Shown piece after piece: positions 8,690-17,564 of a DNA stretch of 64,000 bases. Location: positions 62,001-126,000 of the forward strand of contig UQLN01000002.1 of NCBI GenBank assembly GCA_900541965.1. The letters run 5' to 3'. The stretch is from an uncultured Parabacteroides sp. (GTDB lineage Bacteria; Bacteroidota; Bacteroidia; Bacteroidales; Tannerellaceae). A program made the translations under genes and the position numbers. A model generated the notes under the pieces. That model did no database searches, was not told where the DNA came from, and was given only the letters and a program-made list of their open reading frames with translations. Each line of letters begins with the position of its first letter. Position 1 is the first letter of the stretch.

Positions 8690-9583
8690 TTATACCAATG
8701 CCCTCTTCAACTGTTTTAAATACCGGATTATATTTTGTTTGAGTTTTAACAAATAAATAATACCCGTTTCCATACTACTCAAGGTTGCATCAATACCTGC
8801 CTGCATAATATCCTCATTGGTGAAAATATTGTACAAGGCAAATTTATCCAGCAAGACGATATAATCCCTCACATTTCTTTCTAAAGATAATTTCTTAAAC
8901 ATATACAAGTATTCTCCAATAACCAACTTGCTATTTTCAATACAATCATTCGTTATCTGGAACTCACTAAGTCCTACATCTATCAAGGGTTCGTTAATCA
9001 CCGTGAAATGCTTATTCATCCTCAGCATCCGGATATAAAACTCGGTATCCACCAACCATATCAGACGTTCATCGAAGTAAAGCCCCTGATTGTTCCTGAA
9101 AATAGTCACACTGGGAGCTCCTATGCAATTCTTATCATACAATATTTCCGGAATATAGGGCAGCTTTGATACCTTTTTTGTCAATATCGGCCTGTTTATT
9201 ACTTTGTCTTTTCCTACTTGCCTGGATGCAGAAAAGGCAAACAGAGAGGATGGATTTTCTTCCAATGCCTGCACAAAGCGGGATAACGCATCCGGAGATG
9301 AAAACCAGTCATCATGATGCATAATCTTAATATATTTCCCTTTTGCAAGAGATATCGCTTTATTCCAATTGGCAGGACTACCCAACGGCTGTTCATTCTT
9401 AACATAAACAATCCGCTCGTCCTTTTCACTCAACGGCTTCAGTTCATCTGTAGGAGAATCGTCAGTGATAACAATTTCATACTGCTGAAAGGACTGTTGA
9501 AGAATCGAATCCAGACACCTCTCTAAAAAATCGGCACGCTTATATGCCGGGATACAAATACTGACTATTATTTCTTGTTCCAT
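8690..9583 (-). CDS. GT2 glycosyltransferase
   Basis: 297 residues. Family-2 GT-A features: SICIPAYKRADFLERCLDS at the N-terminus, VITDDSPTDEL near 36-46, GSPANWNKAISLAKGKYI near 67-85 and the metal-binding MHHDDW near 88-93. The double His-Asp-Asp form (HHDDW) is common in capsule-locus GT2 enzymes. Lies 4 bases upstream of the GT11 gene and 14 bases downstream of the flippase stop, in the same transcript. Sugar specificity unknown. Confidence 0.9.
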   Translation of the reverse strand: MEQEIIVSICIPAYKRADFLERCLDSILQQSFQQYEIVITDDSPTDELKPLSEKDERIVYVKNEQPLGSPANWNKAISLAKGKYIKIMHHDDWFSSPDALSRFVQALEENPSSLFAFSASRQVGKDKVINRPILTKKVSKLPYIPEILYDKNCIGAPSVTIFRNNQGLYFDERLIWLVDTEFYIRMLRMNKHFTVINEPLIDVGLSEFQITNDCIENSKLVIGEYLYMFKKLSLERNVRDYIVLLDKFALYNIFTNEDIMQAGIDATLSSMETGIIYLLKLKQNIIRYLKQLKRALV

Positions 9584-9597
9584 TTATATACGACTGG

Positions 9598-11037
9598 CTA
9601 TTGTTTCTTTTTCAGAAGAAAAGACAACACTTCCCTGAATATGACAGCAGACGAAAACCACATTGCCGCCACATAAAATACGGCAACCAACAATACTTTC
9701 GCTATCAGCTTTATATATAGATTTTCTATCTGCTTTGTTATCAACCAGGCTATTACTATGCTAACAAAGACAATAAGCAAATAAGGCACCGTATCTTTCA
9801 GGAAATTAAAGAATGACAGCGGAATCAGTTTGCTTACCGAAATATGCCAAATCAAAAGAATCAGAAAAGATACAATCAGGTTTGCCATCGCTATCCAGTA
9901 CAGACCGTAAGGACAGGCTAGGAATGTAACCGCTATCTGTATAATCGAACTGACCAGGGTACACCAGAAATAGAAGTTTGAACGCCCATGCGCAATAATT
10001 ATCTGGATATAAAGGGAGGAAAACAGATAGACACATCCCCACATGCAATACATCTGCAATATCGGGACAGCAGGTAAAAAGTTACTGTTTATAATTGTAA
10101 TAAAATCGCGGCTGATAAAAGCCAGCCCCAACAATGCCGGAAAAGAAATAAAAGAGATAAAACGTACCATCTTCCTCAACATATGGGATTGACGCTCTTT
10201 TTCAGACTGGACTTGCACAAACACCGGTTGTGCCACACTGTAAATCATTCCATTAATAACCTGGGTTCCCATTCCTGCCCATTTCGTTCCCTGCGAATAG
10301 AAGCCCACATACGCTTTCGTATAGAACTTACCGAGCAATACAGAGAATATATTTATCTGAACCTGACTCACAATGGAAGATACCAGCATCTTAAAACTAA
10401 ATCCGAACATCTCCTTTACAGGAGTAAAATCTATCGAAAAGCCAGGTCGCCAAGGGGAGAAATACCAACGGAGAAGAGTTCCCAAAGTCGAAGCAGCCAA
10501 AGTCTGTATCGCCAAAGCCCAATAACCATAACCGTTTAATACCATATAGATACCGATAACACCGGATATAGCTGTAGCAAAGATATCGACCTTTGCCCTT
10601 TCCTTTACCATCAACTTTTTAAATAAGACGGCATTATGGGCTATCCCCATACTTCCTACGACAATGGAAAGGAATAATACCCGGGAAAGGGGTATCAGGG
10701 CTGGTTCCCTATAAAATCCGGCAATCAGGGGGGCACAGAAATATAAAACAACATAGATACTGCTACCCACAATCAGGTTAAACCAGAAAACAGCATTGTA
10801 ATCATTATCCTTAAATACCGGGCGGTTCGTCAGTGCGGCAATAAAGCCACTCTCCTGTATAGTACTTGCAATCGCGATAAAAATAGCAAGCATACCTACC
10901 AGCCCGTAATCATCTTCCGTCAGGTTTTTCAGGAGAATTATTCCTATTAGGACACCCAGCACTTGTTGAACACCATTGCTGATACCACCCCAGAAAAGCC
11001 CTTTTGCCGTTTTCTCTTTTAGAGTCTGTTCTGCCAT
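9598..11037 (-). CDS. Wzx-like lipopolysaccharide/capsule flippase (MOP superfamily)
   Basis: 479 residues with about 12-14 membrane spans. N-terminal pattern LKEKTAKGLFWGGISNGVQQVLG and DYGLVGMLAIFIAIAS...NRPVFKDNDYNAVFW is typical of the WzxC/PST group of polysaccharide flippases (MOP superfamily). It would move undecaprenyl-linked repeat units across the inner membrane. It lies in the middle of the operon, 6 bases after the FkbM-type gene. No Wzy-type polymerase is encoded in this operon. Confidence 0.9.
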   Translation of the reverse strand: MAEQTLKEKTAKGLFWGGISNGVQQVLGVLIGIILLKNLTEDDYGLVGMLAIFIAIASTIQESGFIAALTNRPVFKDNDYNAVFWFNLIVGSSIYVVLYFCAPLIAGFYREPALIPLSRVLFLSIVVGSMGIAHNAVLFKKLMVKERAKVDIFATAISGVIGIYMVLNGYGYWALAIQTLAASTLGTLLRWYFSPWRPGFSIDFTPVKEMFGFSFKMLVSSIVSQVQINIFSVLLGKFYTKAYVGFYSQGTKWAGMGTQVINGMIYSVAQPVFVQVQSEKERQSHMLRKMVRFISFISFPALLGLAFISRDFITIINSNFLPAVPILQMYCMWGCVYLFSSLYIQIIIAHGRSNFYFWCTLVSSIIQIAVTFLACPYGLYWIAMANLIVSFLILLIWHISVSKLIPLSFFNFLKDTVPYLLIVFVSIVIAWLITKQIENLYIKLIAKVLLVAVFYVAAMWFSSAVIFREVLSFLLKKKQ

Positions 11038-11043
11038 AAAGCA

Positions 11044-11928
11044 TTATTTAAACCGCATGACGGCAGGACGCATTTCTTTTTCAACATACAAATATCCGGG
11101 GCATAGGGTCGTTTCTAATTTATGTTCTCGTAATATGCCTTGTATAACAGGTACATCATCAGATAAGTGATAGACACATACCGAACCGGATATATTCTTT
11201 GCCTTACTTAATAAACAGGAAGCTCCCCGCAAAGCCTTACGTTCATAACCTTCTATATCCATCTTCAAAAATAAATTGTCTGAAGGTTTATCTTTAAAAT
11301 AGTCGTCCAATGTTACGTTATTTTCATCATTCATATCGCTAACGTATTTACGGACAATCGTCACTTTCTCTTTCCAAGGGGCAAATGTAGCTTGTAAAGC
11401 TTCAATCCATCCCTCATTGCATTCGAACAGATAAGCATGGTCAATCTCTTCGATAGTATCGAGGGTAAAAATAGCTTCCGCACAGCCTATGTCCAGCAAG
11501 GTCTTTCCCTTCAATTCCTGATAAGATTCCACATAGCGATGGGCACAGCGGCTGTCTTGCTCCATTAATAGCTCTTTATAAGAACCGGATACGCGATGAA
11601 ACATATCACGCCTGAAATAAAGCCTCTTCCCTTTATGATACACATATGGCAATCCGTTTTCCGCATCTACAGCCACATCAATTTGCAAACGATCATATTC
11701 TTTCTTCCACAAATAAGGGAAAGGCGTCGGGCCTGTTTTTCCTAATATCCAGAATGCCTGCTCCTTTTCTGTCTCCGGTTTGATAACAGAATAATATAAA
11801 TAATAGCCTTTACATCTTAACCAATCCCGGGTTCTCCGGTATGCAGACAGGAAATCACCCAGAAAAGCATTATAAATGGATTGCCGGACTTGCTCAGAGA
11901 CAAGTGTTCTGTATAATCGGGTTATCAT
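11044..11928 (-). CDS. FkbM-family methyltransferase
   Basis: 294 residues. The second half is a class I SAM methyltransferase of the FkbM group: TLLDIGCAEAIFTLDTIEEI (motif I with a DIGC variant, about residues 138-157), AYLFECNEGWIEALQATF (acidic motif II), and FLKMDIEGYERKALRGA (about 223-239), the most diagnostic FkbM stretch. Such enzymes in polysaccharide operons usually O-methylate a sugar; that role is inferred from location. Its 130-residue N-terminal region is not recognised. 11 bases follow the ugd stop. Confidence 0.85.
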   Translation of the reverse strand: MITRLYRTLVSEQVRQSIYNAFLGDFLSAYRRTRDWLRCKGYYLYYSVIKPETEKEQAFWILGKTGPTPFPYLWKKEYDRLQIDVAVDAENGLPYVYHKGKRLYFRRDMFHRVSGSYKELLMEQDSRCAHRYVESYQELKGKTLLDIGCAEAIFTLDTIEEIDHAYLFECNEGWIEALQATFAPWKEKVTIVRKYVSDMNDENNVTLDDYFKDKPSDNLFLKMDIEGYERKALRGASCLLSKAKNISGSVCVYHLSDDVPVIQGILREHKLETTLCPGYLYVEKEMRPAVMRFK

Positions 11929-11939
11929 AGTTTATTTTT

Positions 11940-13253
11940 TTATCTGCCGATGCAATGATAAATAAAACCATTCTCTTCCAGCTCGGCAGCATCATAAATA
12001 TTGCGTCCGTCAAGGATTACCGGGGTAGCCATCAGTTTCTTTATTGCCGACCAGGAAGGCAGGCGAAATTCTTTCCATTCCGTAACCAGAAGCAAAGCAT
12101 CGGCATCCACAACCGTGTCATATATATCTTTAGCATAATGAACGCTATCCCCCAAAAGACGACGCGTTTCGTCCATTGCCACCGGGTCGTATACATAGAC
12201 GTTACAACCGGCAGCCAACAACCTGTTTATAAGTACTAATGAAGGGGCTTCACGCATATCGTCCGTCTCCGGTTTAAAGGCAAGTCCCCAGATTGCAACC
12301 CGCCTGTGTTGTAAATCCCCTTTGAAATAATTATTCAACTTATGAAACAGGATTGATTTCTGTTTCTCGTTTACATCCTCAACAGCTTCCAAGATACGCA
12401 TATCATATGCATATTGTTTTGCAGTCTTGATAAGCGCTTTTATATCTTTCGGGAAACAAGAACCTCCATATCCGCAACCGGCATACAGGAAACGATTACC
12501 TATACGGGCATCCGAACCGATTCCCTTACGAACCATATTGACATCGGCGCCAACAATCTCACACAGGTTGGCAATATCATTCATAAAACTGATACGGGTG
12601 GCAAGCATTGCATTAGCCGCATATTTAGTCATTTCGGCAGAAGGCACATCCATAAAAATAACACGGAAATTATTTAACAGGAAAGGCCGGTACAAACGCG
12701 TCATCAATTCTTTCGCCCTATCGGATTCCACTCCGACAACCACCCGGTCCGGACTCATAAAGTCCTTGATGGCTGCTCCTTCTTTCAAAAATTCCGGATT
12801 GGATGCCACATCAAACTCAATCTTCAGATTCCGTTTATCCAACTCTTCCTGAATAACCTGGCGAACCTTTCGAGCCGTACCTACCGGCACCGTACTTTTA
12901 TTTACAATAAGAAGGTGTTGTTTCATATGCTGTCCGACCATACGCGCTACATCCAGCACATATGTAAGATCAGCACTGCCGTCTTCGCCGGGAGGAGTAC
13001 CAACAGCACAAAACAGGACCTGAACCTTATCCAGACATTCCGTCAAATTCGTGGTAAAATGCAAACGACCTGCTTGCTGGTTACGCCGTACCATTTCTTC
13101 AAGTCCGGGCTCATAGATTGGAATAATACCTTGTTTCAGATTCTCTATTTTTTCCGTGTTTACATCCACACAAAAAACATCTGTTCCCATTTCTGCAAAA
13201 CAGGTTCCTGTCACAAGCCCTACATAGCCAGTCCCTACTATCGCTACTCTCAT
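11940..13253 (-). CDS. ugd: UDP-glucose 6-dehydrogenase
   Basis: 437 residues. Oxidises UDP-glucose to UDP-glucuronate with two NAD+. N-terminal Rossmann motif GTGYVG at 7-12, SNPEFLKEGAAIKDF at 151-165, conserved Lys210 region (EMTKYAANAMLA) and the catalytic-cysteine loop GCGYGGSCFPKD with Cys266. All three UDPG/MGDH domains are present at normal length. It is the first gene of the polysaccharide operon and supplies a uronic-acid donor. Two candidate promoters lie upstream (13349-13356 and 13617-13624). Confidence 0.96.
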   Translation of the reverse strand: MRVAIVGTGYVGLVTGTCFAEMGTDVFCVDVNTEKIENLKQGIIPIYEPGLEEMVRRNQQAGRLHFTTNLTECLDKVQVLFCAVGTPPGEDGSADLTYVLDVARMVGQHMKQHLLIVNKSTVPVGTARKVRQVIQEELDKRNLKIEFDVASNPEFLKEGAAIKDFMSPDRVVVGVESDRAKELMTRLYRPFLLNNFRVIFMDVPSAEMTKYAANAMLATRISFMNDIANLCEIVGADVNMVRKGIGSDARIGNRFLYAGCGYGGSCFPKDIKALIKTAKQYAYDMRILEAVEDVNEKQKSILFHKLNNYFKGDLQHRRVAIWGLAFKPETDDMREAPSLVLINRLLAAGCNVYVYDPVAMDETRRLLGDSVHYAKDIYDTVVDADALLLVTEWKEFRLPSWSAIKKLMATPVILDGRNIYDAAELEENGFIYHCIGR

Positions 13254-13348
13254 AATTATATTTCCCTTTGAAAGGTCCTCCTGTTTTTAATTGCCATCCA
13301 GATACATAAAGGTTCGTCACTCCCGATATGGGAATAACAAACATATGA

Positions 13349-13356
13349 CAAAGATA
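13349..13356 (-). promoter_or_regulatory. Proximal -7 element of ugd operon
   Basis: Minus strand TATCTTTG fits TAnnTTTG perfectly and would give a leader of about 90 bases before the ugd ATG. A TTTAG stretch near the expected -33 is a weak match. Confidence 0.5.
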
Positions 13357-13429
13357 ACACGTTTATATATATCTAAAGGAGTTGAACCTGAAAAACCACA
13401 ATAAACCAGTTCTATAGCAAATAAAAACA

Positions 13430-13463
13430 GGGAGGAAGAACAGAACCTGCCTGTCTTCCTCCC
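13430..13463 (-). terminator. Hairpin with U-tract inside the ugd upstream region
   Basis: A 10-bp GC-rich stem GGGAGGAAGA / TCTTCCTCCC, extended by a 3-bp inner helix after one bulge, is followed on the minus strand by TGTTTTTATTT. This looks like an intrinsic terminator or attenuator, 370 bases beyond the metG stop and about 180 bases before ugd. Which transcript it ends is not certain. Confidence 0.6.
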
Positions 13464-13616
13464 TTTCCATAGTTAAGGTCCACTGTAAATTGCAATTTTA
13501 CAAGTAGAGTTTCTTGTGTGCTTTTATTAATGCCTACCCTCTATTTCCCTCTTTCTGTTTTTATAAACGGACTTGAATATATATTATTATATATGCCGTA
13601 AAAAAAATTAAAGACA

Positions 13617-13624
13617 CAAATCTA
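13617..13624 (-). promoter_or_regulatory. Distal -7 element upstream of ugd
   Basis: Minus strand TAGATTTG fits TAnnTTTG. It lies just downstream (in transcript sense) of the palindromic block at 13656-13715 and upstream of the hairpin at 13430-13463. A transcript from it would be either a long ugd leader or a short RNA of about 180 bases. Confidence 0.35.
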
Positions 13625-13655
13625 AACAAGCTCTATAGACAGGACACTTTTTCCT

Positions 13656-13715
13656 AATTCATAGTTATGGTTTTTGAAAATCATAACTATGAATTCAGAA
13701 AACCATAACTATGAA
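13656..13715. repeat. 19-bp palindrome plus a third copy of its half-site
   Basis: Arm A at 13656-13674 (AATTCATAGTTATGGTTTT) pairs with arm B at 13677-13695 with one mismatch and a 2-base centre. A third copy C at 13698-13715 is an exact 17-base inverted match to arm A. The arrangement A(+)B(-)C(-) resembles an operator or a structured element; no coding sequence is present. Confidence 0.8.
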
Positions 13716-13753
13716 GAATAAGACTGCTCTTTCCACCTGATTGTATACGAAGC

Positions 13754-13800
13754 GACCCCAAAAAGCTATGCAATATTCATTTGCATAACTTTTTGGGGTC
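13754..13800 (-). terminator. Long hairpin after metG, probable terminator
   Basis: Arms of 20 bases (13754-13773 and 13781-13800, starting GACCCCAAAAAG) with a 7-base loop. The one non-Watson-Crick position is a G-U pair only on the minus transcript, so the structure fits the 3' end of metG, whose stop lies 36 bases upstream. There is no classical T-run after the stem, but the descending arm contains CTTTTTGGGG. Confidence 0.6.
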
Positions 13801-13835
13801 ACTCTCTGGCTATCTTAGCCTATATATAAGTAACC

Positions 13836-15875
13836 TTATTTTACTTCGCTTCCCGGTTTTACTTCTTTTTGCGGAGTGATGACAGACAGTTTTCCGTCAA
13901 AATCCTCAGCAGAAAGAATCATACCTTCGGATACGATGCCTTTTAATTTACGGGGAGCCAGATTTGCTACAAAACAAACCTGTTTACCTACCAGTTCTTC
14001 CGGGGCATAATGCTGGGCAATTCCCGAAACAATCGTACGTTTTTCCAGGCCGTCGTCAATACGGAATTGAAGCAGTTTATCCGCTTTTGGAACTTTTGTA
14101 CATTCAAGAATGGTTCCTACACGGATATCCAATTTCATAAAGTCATCGAACTCAATGTTTTCACGGATTGGTTTTGCCTTGTAATTTGCTTCTTCATTTG
14201 CTTTCTTGGTATCGAGAAGTTTCTGTACTTGTGCCTCAATTACGCTATCTTCCATTTTTTCAAACAAAAGTTCGGATTTACCTAACTGATGGCCGGCTTC
14301 CAGCAAATCGGTAGAGCCTAAACGATCCCAACCCAGCGGCTGTACATTCAGCATCTTGTTCAAACGTTCCATGCTGAAAGGCAGGAACGGTTCAAAAGCA
14401 ATAGCCAGGTTTGCCGTAATCTGCAAAGCGATATTCATGATAGTTGCCACGCGCGACATATCCGTTTTAGCCAGTTTCCAAGGTTCCGTGTCAGCAAGGT
14501 ATTTATTACCGATACGTGCCAGATTCATCGCTTCTTTTTGTGCATCACGGAAATGGTATGCATCGAGCAGGCGCTCCACATCTTCCTTCACATTTGCAAA
14601 ATCGGTCATAGTCTGACGGTCATAGTCGGTCAACTCTCCAGCCGCAGGTACTTTGCCATCAAAATATTTTTCGGTAAGAACAAGGGCACGGTTCACGAAG
14701 TTACCCAGAATAGCAACCAGCTCGTTATTGTTGCGTGCCTGGAAATCTTTCCAGGTAAAGTCGTTATCTTTTGTTTCCGGGGCATTAGCAGTTAGGACAT
14801 AACGCAATACATCCTGCTTACCCGGCATATCTACCAGATATTCATTCAACCATACAGCCCAGTTACGGGATGTGGAGATTTTATCACCTTCCAGGTTAAG
14901 GAACTCATTTGCAGGTACATTTTCCGGAAGGTTATAGGAACCTTCCGCCTTCAGCATCGATGGAAATACGATGCAGTGGAATACGATATTATCTTTACCG
15001 ATAAAATGAACCATCTTTGTTTCCGGATCTTTCCACCACGTTTCCCAAGAATCGGGAAGCAATTCTTTTGTATTGGAGATATATCCGATAGGAGCATCAA
15101 ACCAGACATAGAGCACTTTACCTTCGGCGCCTTCCACCGGCACAGGTATGCCCCAGTCCAGGTCGCGACTTACTGCGCGTGGCTGAAGTCCCATATCCAG
15201 CCAGCTTTTACACTGTCCGTATACATTCGGTTTCCATTCTTTATGACCTTCCAGAATCCATTCGCGCAAGAAAGGTTCCCATTTGTCAAGAGGCAGGTAC
15301 CAGTGTTTGGTTTCCTTCATCACGGGCTTGCTTCCACTGATTGCCGACTTCGGGTCGATCAGGTCTGTCGGACTAAGCGAGGTACCGCAGGCTTCACACT
15401 GATCGCCATAGGCTTTCTCGTTACCGCAATGAGGGCATGTTCCGGTTATATAACGGTCGGCAAGGAATTGTTTAGCTTCCTCATCGTAATATTGTTCGCT
15501 TGTTTTCTCAATAAATTCGCCTTTATCATATAAGGTACGGAAGAAATCCGAAGCCATCTGATGGTGCGTAGCTGAAGTAGTGCGGGAATAGATATCGAAA
15601 GTTATCCCGAAATCTTCAAAAGATTTCTTGATAATGCCATGATACCGGTCCACTACATCCTGTGGAGTTATCCCTTCTTTCTTTGCTCTCAGAGTAATAG
15701 GTACCCCATGCTCATCCGAGCCGCCAATCATCAGTACTTCTTCCCCTTTCAACCGAAGATAACGCGCATAAATATCAGCAGGCACATATACCCCCGCCAA
15801 ATGACCAATATGCACCGGTCCGTTAGCATACGGCAACGCTGTTGTTATCAGCGTTCTTTTAAATCGCTTTTCCAT
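13836..15875 (-). CDS. metG: Methionyl-tRNA synthetase
   Basis: 679 residues from the ATG at 15875. Class I synthetase: HIGH motif in NGPVHIGHLAG near residue 20, four-Cys zinc knuckle CPHCGN...CEACGTS, KMSKS equivalent KISTS in LEGDKISTSRNW, anticodon-binding helical domain, and a C-terminal tRNA-binding OB domain (MKLDIRVGTILECTKVPKAD), the long dimeric form. The frame is open to 15902, but the -7 element at 15900-15907 overlaps that extension, so the MEKRFKRTLIT start is preferred. Likely its own transcription unit downstream of the lipoprotein operon. Confidence 0.97.
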   Translation of the reverse strand: MEKRFKRTLITTALPYANGPVHIGHLAGVYVPADIYARYLRLKGEEVLMIGGSDEHGVPITLRAKKEGITPQDVVDRYHGIIKKSFEDFGITFDIYSRTTSATHHQMASDFFRTLYDKGEFIEKTSEQYYDEEAKQFLADRYITGTCPHCGNEKAYGDQCEACGTSLSPTDLIDPKSAISGSKPVMKETKHWYLPLDKWEPFLREWILEGHKEWKPNVYGQCKSWLDMGLQPRAVSRDLDWGIPVPVEGAEGKVLYVWFDAPIGYISNTKELLPDSWETWWKDPETKMVHFIGKDNIVFHCIVFPSMLKAEGSYNLPENVPANEFLNLEGDKISTSRNWAVWLNEYLVDMPGKQDVLRYVLTANAPETKDNDFTWKDFQARNNNELVAILGNFVNRALVLTEKYFDGKVPAAGELTDYDRQTMTDFANVKEDVERLLDAYHFRDAQKEAMNLARIGNKYLADTEPWKLAKTDMSRVATIMNIALQITANLAIAFEPFLPFSMERLNKMLNVQPLGWDRLGSTDLLEAGHQLGKSELLFEKMEDSVIEAQVQKLLDTKKANEEANYKAKPIRENIEFDDFMKLDIRVGTILECTKVPKADKLLQFRIDDGLEKRTIVSGIAQHYAPEELVGKQVCFVANLAPRKLKGIVSEGMILSAEDFDGKLSVITPQKEVKPGSEVK

Positions 15876-15899
15876 ACCTTTTGTTCTATTTTTGAGGCA

Positions 15900-15907
15900 C
15901 AAAGGTA
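15900..15907 (-). promoter_or_regulatory. -7 element of metG
   Basis: Minus strand TACCTTTG, a perfect TAnnTTTG, 25 bases before the preferred metG ATG (15875). It excludes the longer start at 15902. Confidence 0.6.
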
Positions 15908-15926
15908 AGGAATAATTTGAAATGTA

Positions 15927-17558
15927 TTACTCAAATACCAGCTCAAACTCATCCAGATACAATGCACTGCTGGTACTTCCGGTAAAGTAATCGCCATATT
16001 TACTTGCAGAAGCCACAATCAAAACATAAGTAGGCTTCGTAAAATAATCCCGGTATTGAAGATTAATATTGAAGGTGCTATATTCCTTATTCTCCGTACC
16101 GGCTTTAAATTCTCCAAAAGCAATCATAGACTCGTTCTTCCAGCTCAAATCAACAAACTGTCCTTTTTGAGTATTCACCCTGAAAGGTTGCGTCCAGTCA
16201 AATAATGCGATATAAATATGGCAAGAATCCTTTTGCCCCATCATCTCGCTATATGCAGGACCTGCATAATCAATTGTCCCGGGACGATAACTATAATATC
16301 CTTTCATTCCGGAAGGACGGCCTGAATACGGTCTTCCAAAATCCAACTCAGCTCCCGGATTTTTAATATCCATAATCGCTTTAATAAATTGTCCCGTATA
16401 AATATTACCGGCGGCAAACGCTACCATCGCATATTCAGAATGAAGATATGCGGCAGAACCTTTAATTACATTTCGCTTTTCTTCTTCCGTTGGAGTCTTA
16501 CCAGCTGTTTTTGCCCCTCCATTCCCTGAATCCCAGAAATAATTGTCATCTAAGTCTTTATTTGGATAATATGTTCCATTAGCCGCTATCCAATTATCAA
16601 AATTCAGGTTTGGTACTTGCAAGACTGTTTCAGTAGTAATTTCTTTTATTCCTTCAGATTTTCCATCGACAATTACCTCATATTGATAAGTAGTCTGAGG
16701 TTGCAAATGTGTCATCATCGCCAAATAAGTATCCTCTTCAAACGAGATTTCATGAGATAAAACAGAATCCCACTCTTCTGCTTCTTTCTCTTTATAACGA
16801 ATTACAACTGAATTATTTTTCGTGTTTCCTCTCAGATAAACACGTTTAGCCCACACTGATACTTCTGCCGTTTTCTCGTCCTCATTCTGGTGTAAAACAC
16901 TAACAGTCCATTTCTCCGTTACTCCGAAGGTAGTGACTTCAAAAAACCGAGGACGCCTAAAATCATGGACTTCTGTCGGTTCAGGAACTGTTACGGCCAC
17001 AGAACTTCCTAATTGCAAGCTCTCTATCTCTATATTATCAAAGGTTGGCTGTTTTGCTCCATCTACATAAATAATAACATGTTTTGTCACAGCATCGACA
17101 AGCGGGGTACCCTCCTGATTCTTTACTTTAATAATCCGGTTTATATCGTGCTCTACAGAAACAGTCCACCAATAATCCTGGTAAAGTTTTAAAAGAAAAG
17201 ATACCGGTTCCCTAAAATTCATACGAGTATTGACCAACTGAGGCATACTATCTACAGAAGAAAATCCCGTATCCGGGAAATGAATAAAATCAATACATTT
17301 ACTTGAATCCGGAATCAAGGTCATGCCCGATGTAATTTCCAATGTTTTTATGCGTACATCTTTCAAATCAATCGTATCAGCAATTTTAACTTTCACTGTA
17401 TTAGTTTCTACATCTATTTTAGAAGAAACCATTCCATCGACCTCAAATTTCAATATCTCACCTTTAATTATAGGACACGGTATATCATTCTCTATACAAC
17501 TTGACAAGAGAAAAAATAAACAGAACCACAACCCCGGATATATGATTTTATTTCTCAT
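15927..17558 (-). CDS. PCMD-domain surface lipoprotein
   Basis: 543 residues. Signal peptide with lipobox LLSSC; predicted lipidated Cys21 followed by IEND. The middle contains Ig/fibronectin-like beta segments (e.g. VILLKLYQDYWWTVSV-type and HLQPQTTYQYEVIVDG). Residues from about 317 to the end form a PCMD-type beta-sandwich (putative carbohydrate metabolism domain): LNFDNW start, DFGRPYSGRPSGMKGYYSY, SASKYGDYFTGS and the terminal LYLDEFELVFE. Closely related to the C-terminus of the product of 18313-20409. Likely a surface glycan-binding protein by family analogy; no catalytic site recognised. Last gene of the six-gene operon. Confidence 0.8.
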   Translation of the reverse strand: MRNKIIYPGLWFCLFFLLSSCIENDIPCPIIKGEILKFEVDGMVSSKIDVETNTVKVKIADTIDLKDVRIKTLEITSGMTLIPDSSKCIDFIHFPDTGFSSVDSMPQLVNTRMNFREPVSFLLKLYQDYWWTVSVEHDINRIIKVKNQEGTPLVDAVTKHVIIYVDGAKQPTFDNIEIESLQLGSSVAVTVPEPTEVHDFRRPRFFEVTTFGVTEKWTVSVLHQNEDEKTAEVSVWAKRVYLRGNTKNNSVVIRYKEKEAEEWDSVLSHEISFEEDTYLAMMTHLQPQTTYQYEVIVDGKSEGIKEITTETVLQVPNLNFDNWIAANGTYYPNKDLDDNYFWDSGNGGAKTAGKTPTEEEKRNVIKGSAAYLHSEYAMVAFAAGNIYTGQFIKAIMDIKNPGAELDFGRPYSGRPSGMKGYYSYRPGTIDYAGPAYSEMMGQKDSCHIYIALFDWTQPFRVNTQKGQFVDLSWKNESMIAFGEFKAGTENKEYSTFNINLQYRDYFTKPTYVLIVASASKYGDYFTGSTSSALYLDEFELVFE

Positions 17559-17564
17559 TTCTTT

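Noticed and set aside
14976..15533. Plus-strand 185-residue frame opposite metG
   Set aside because: Antisense shadow of a strongly conserved synthetase; no promoter element or family pattern.
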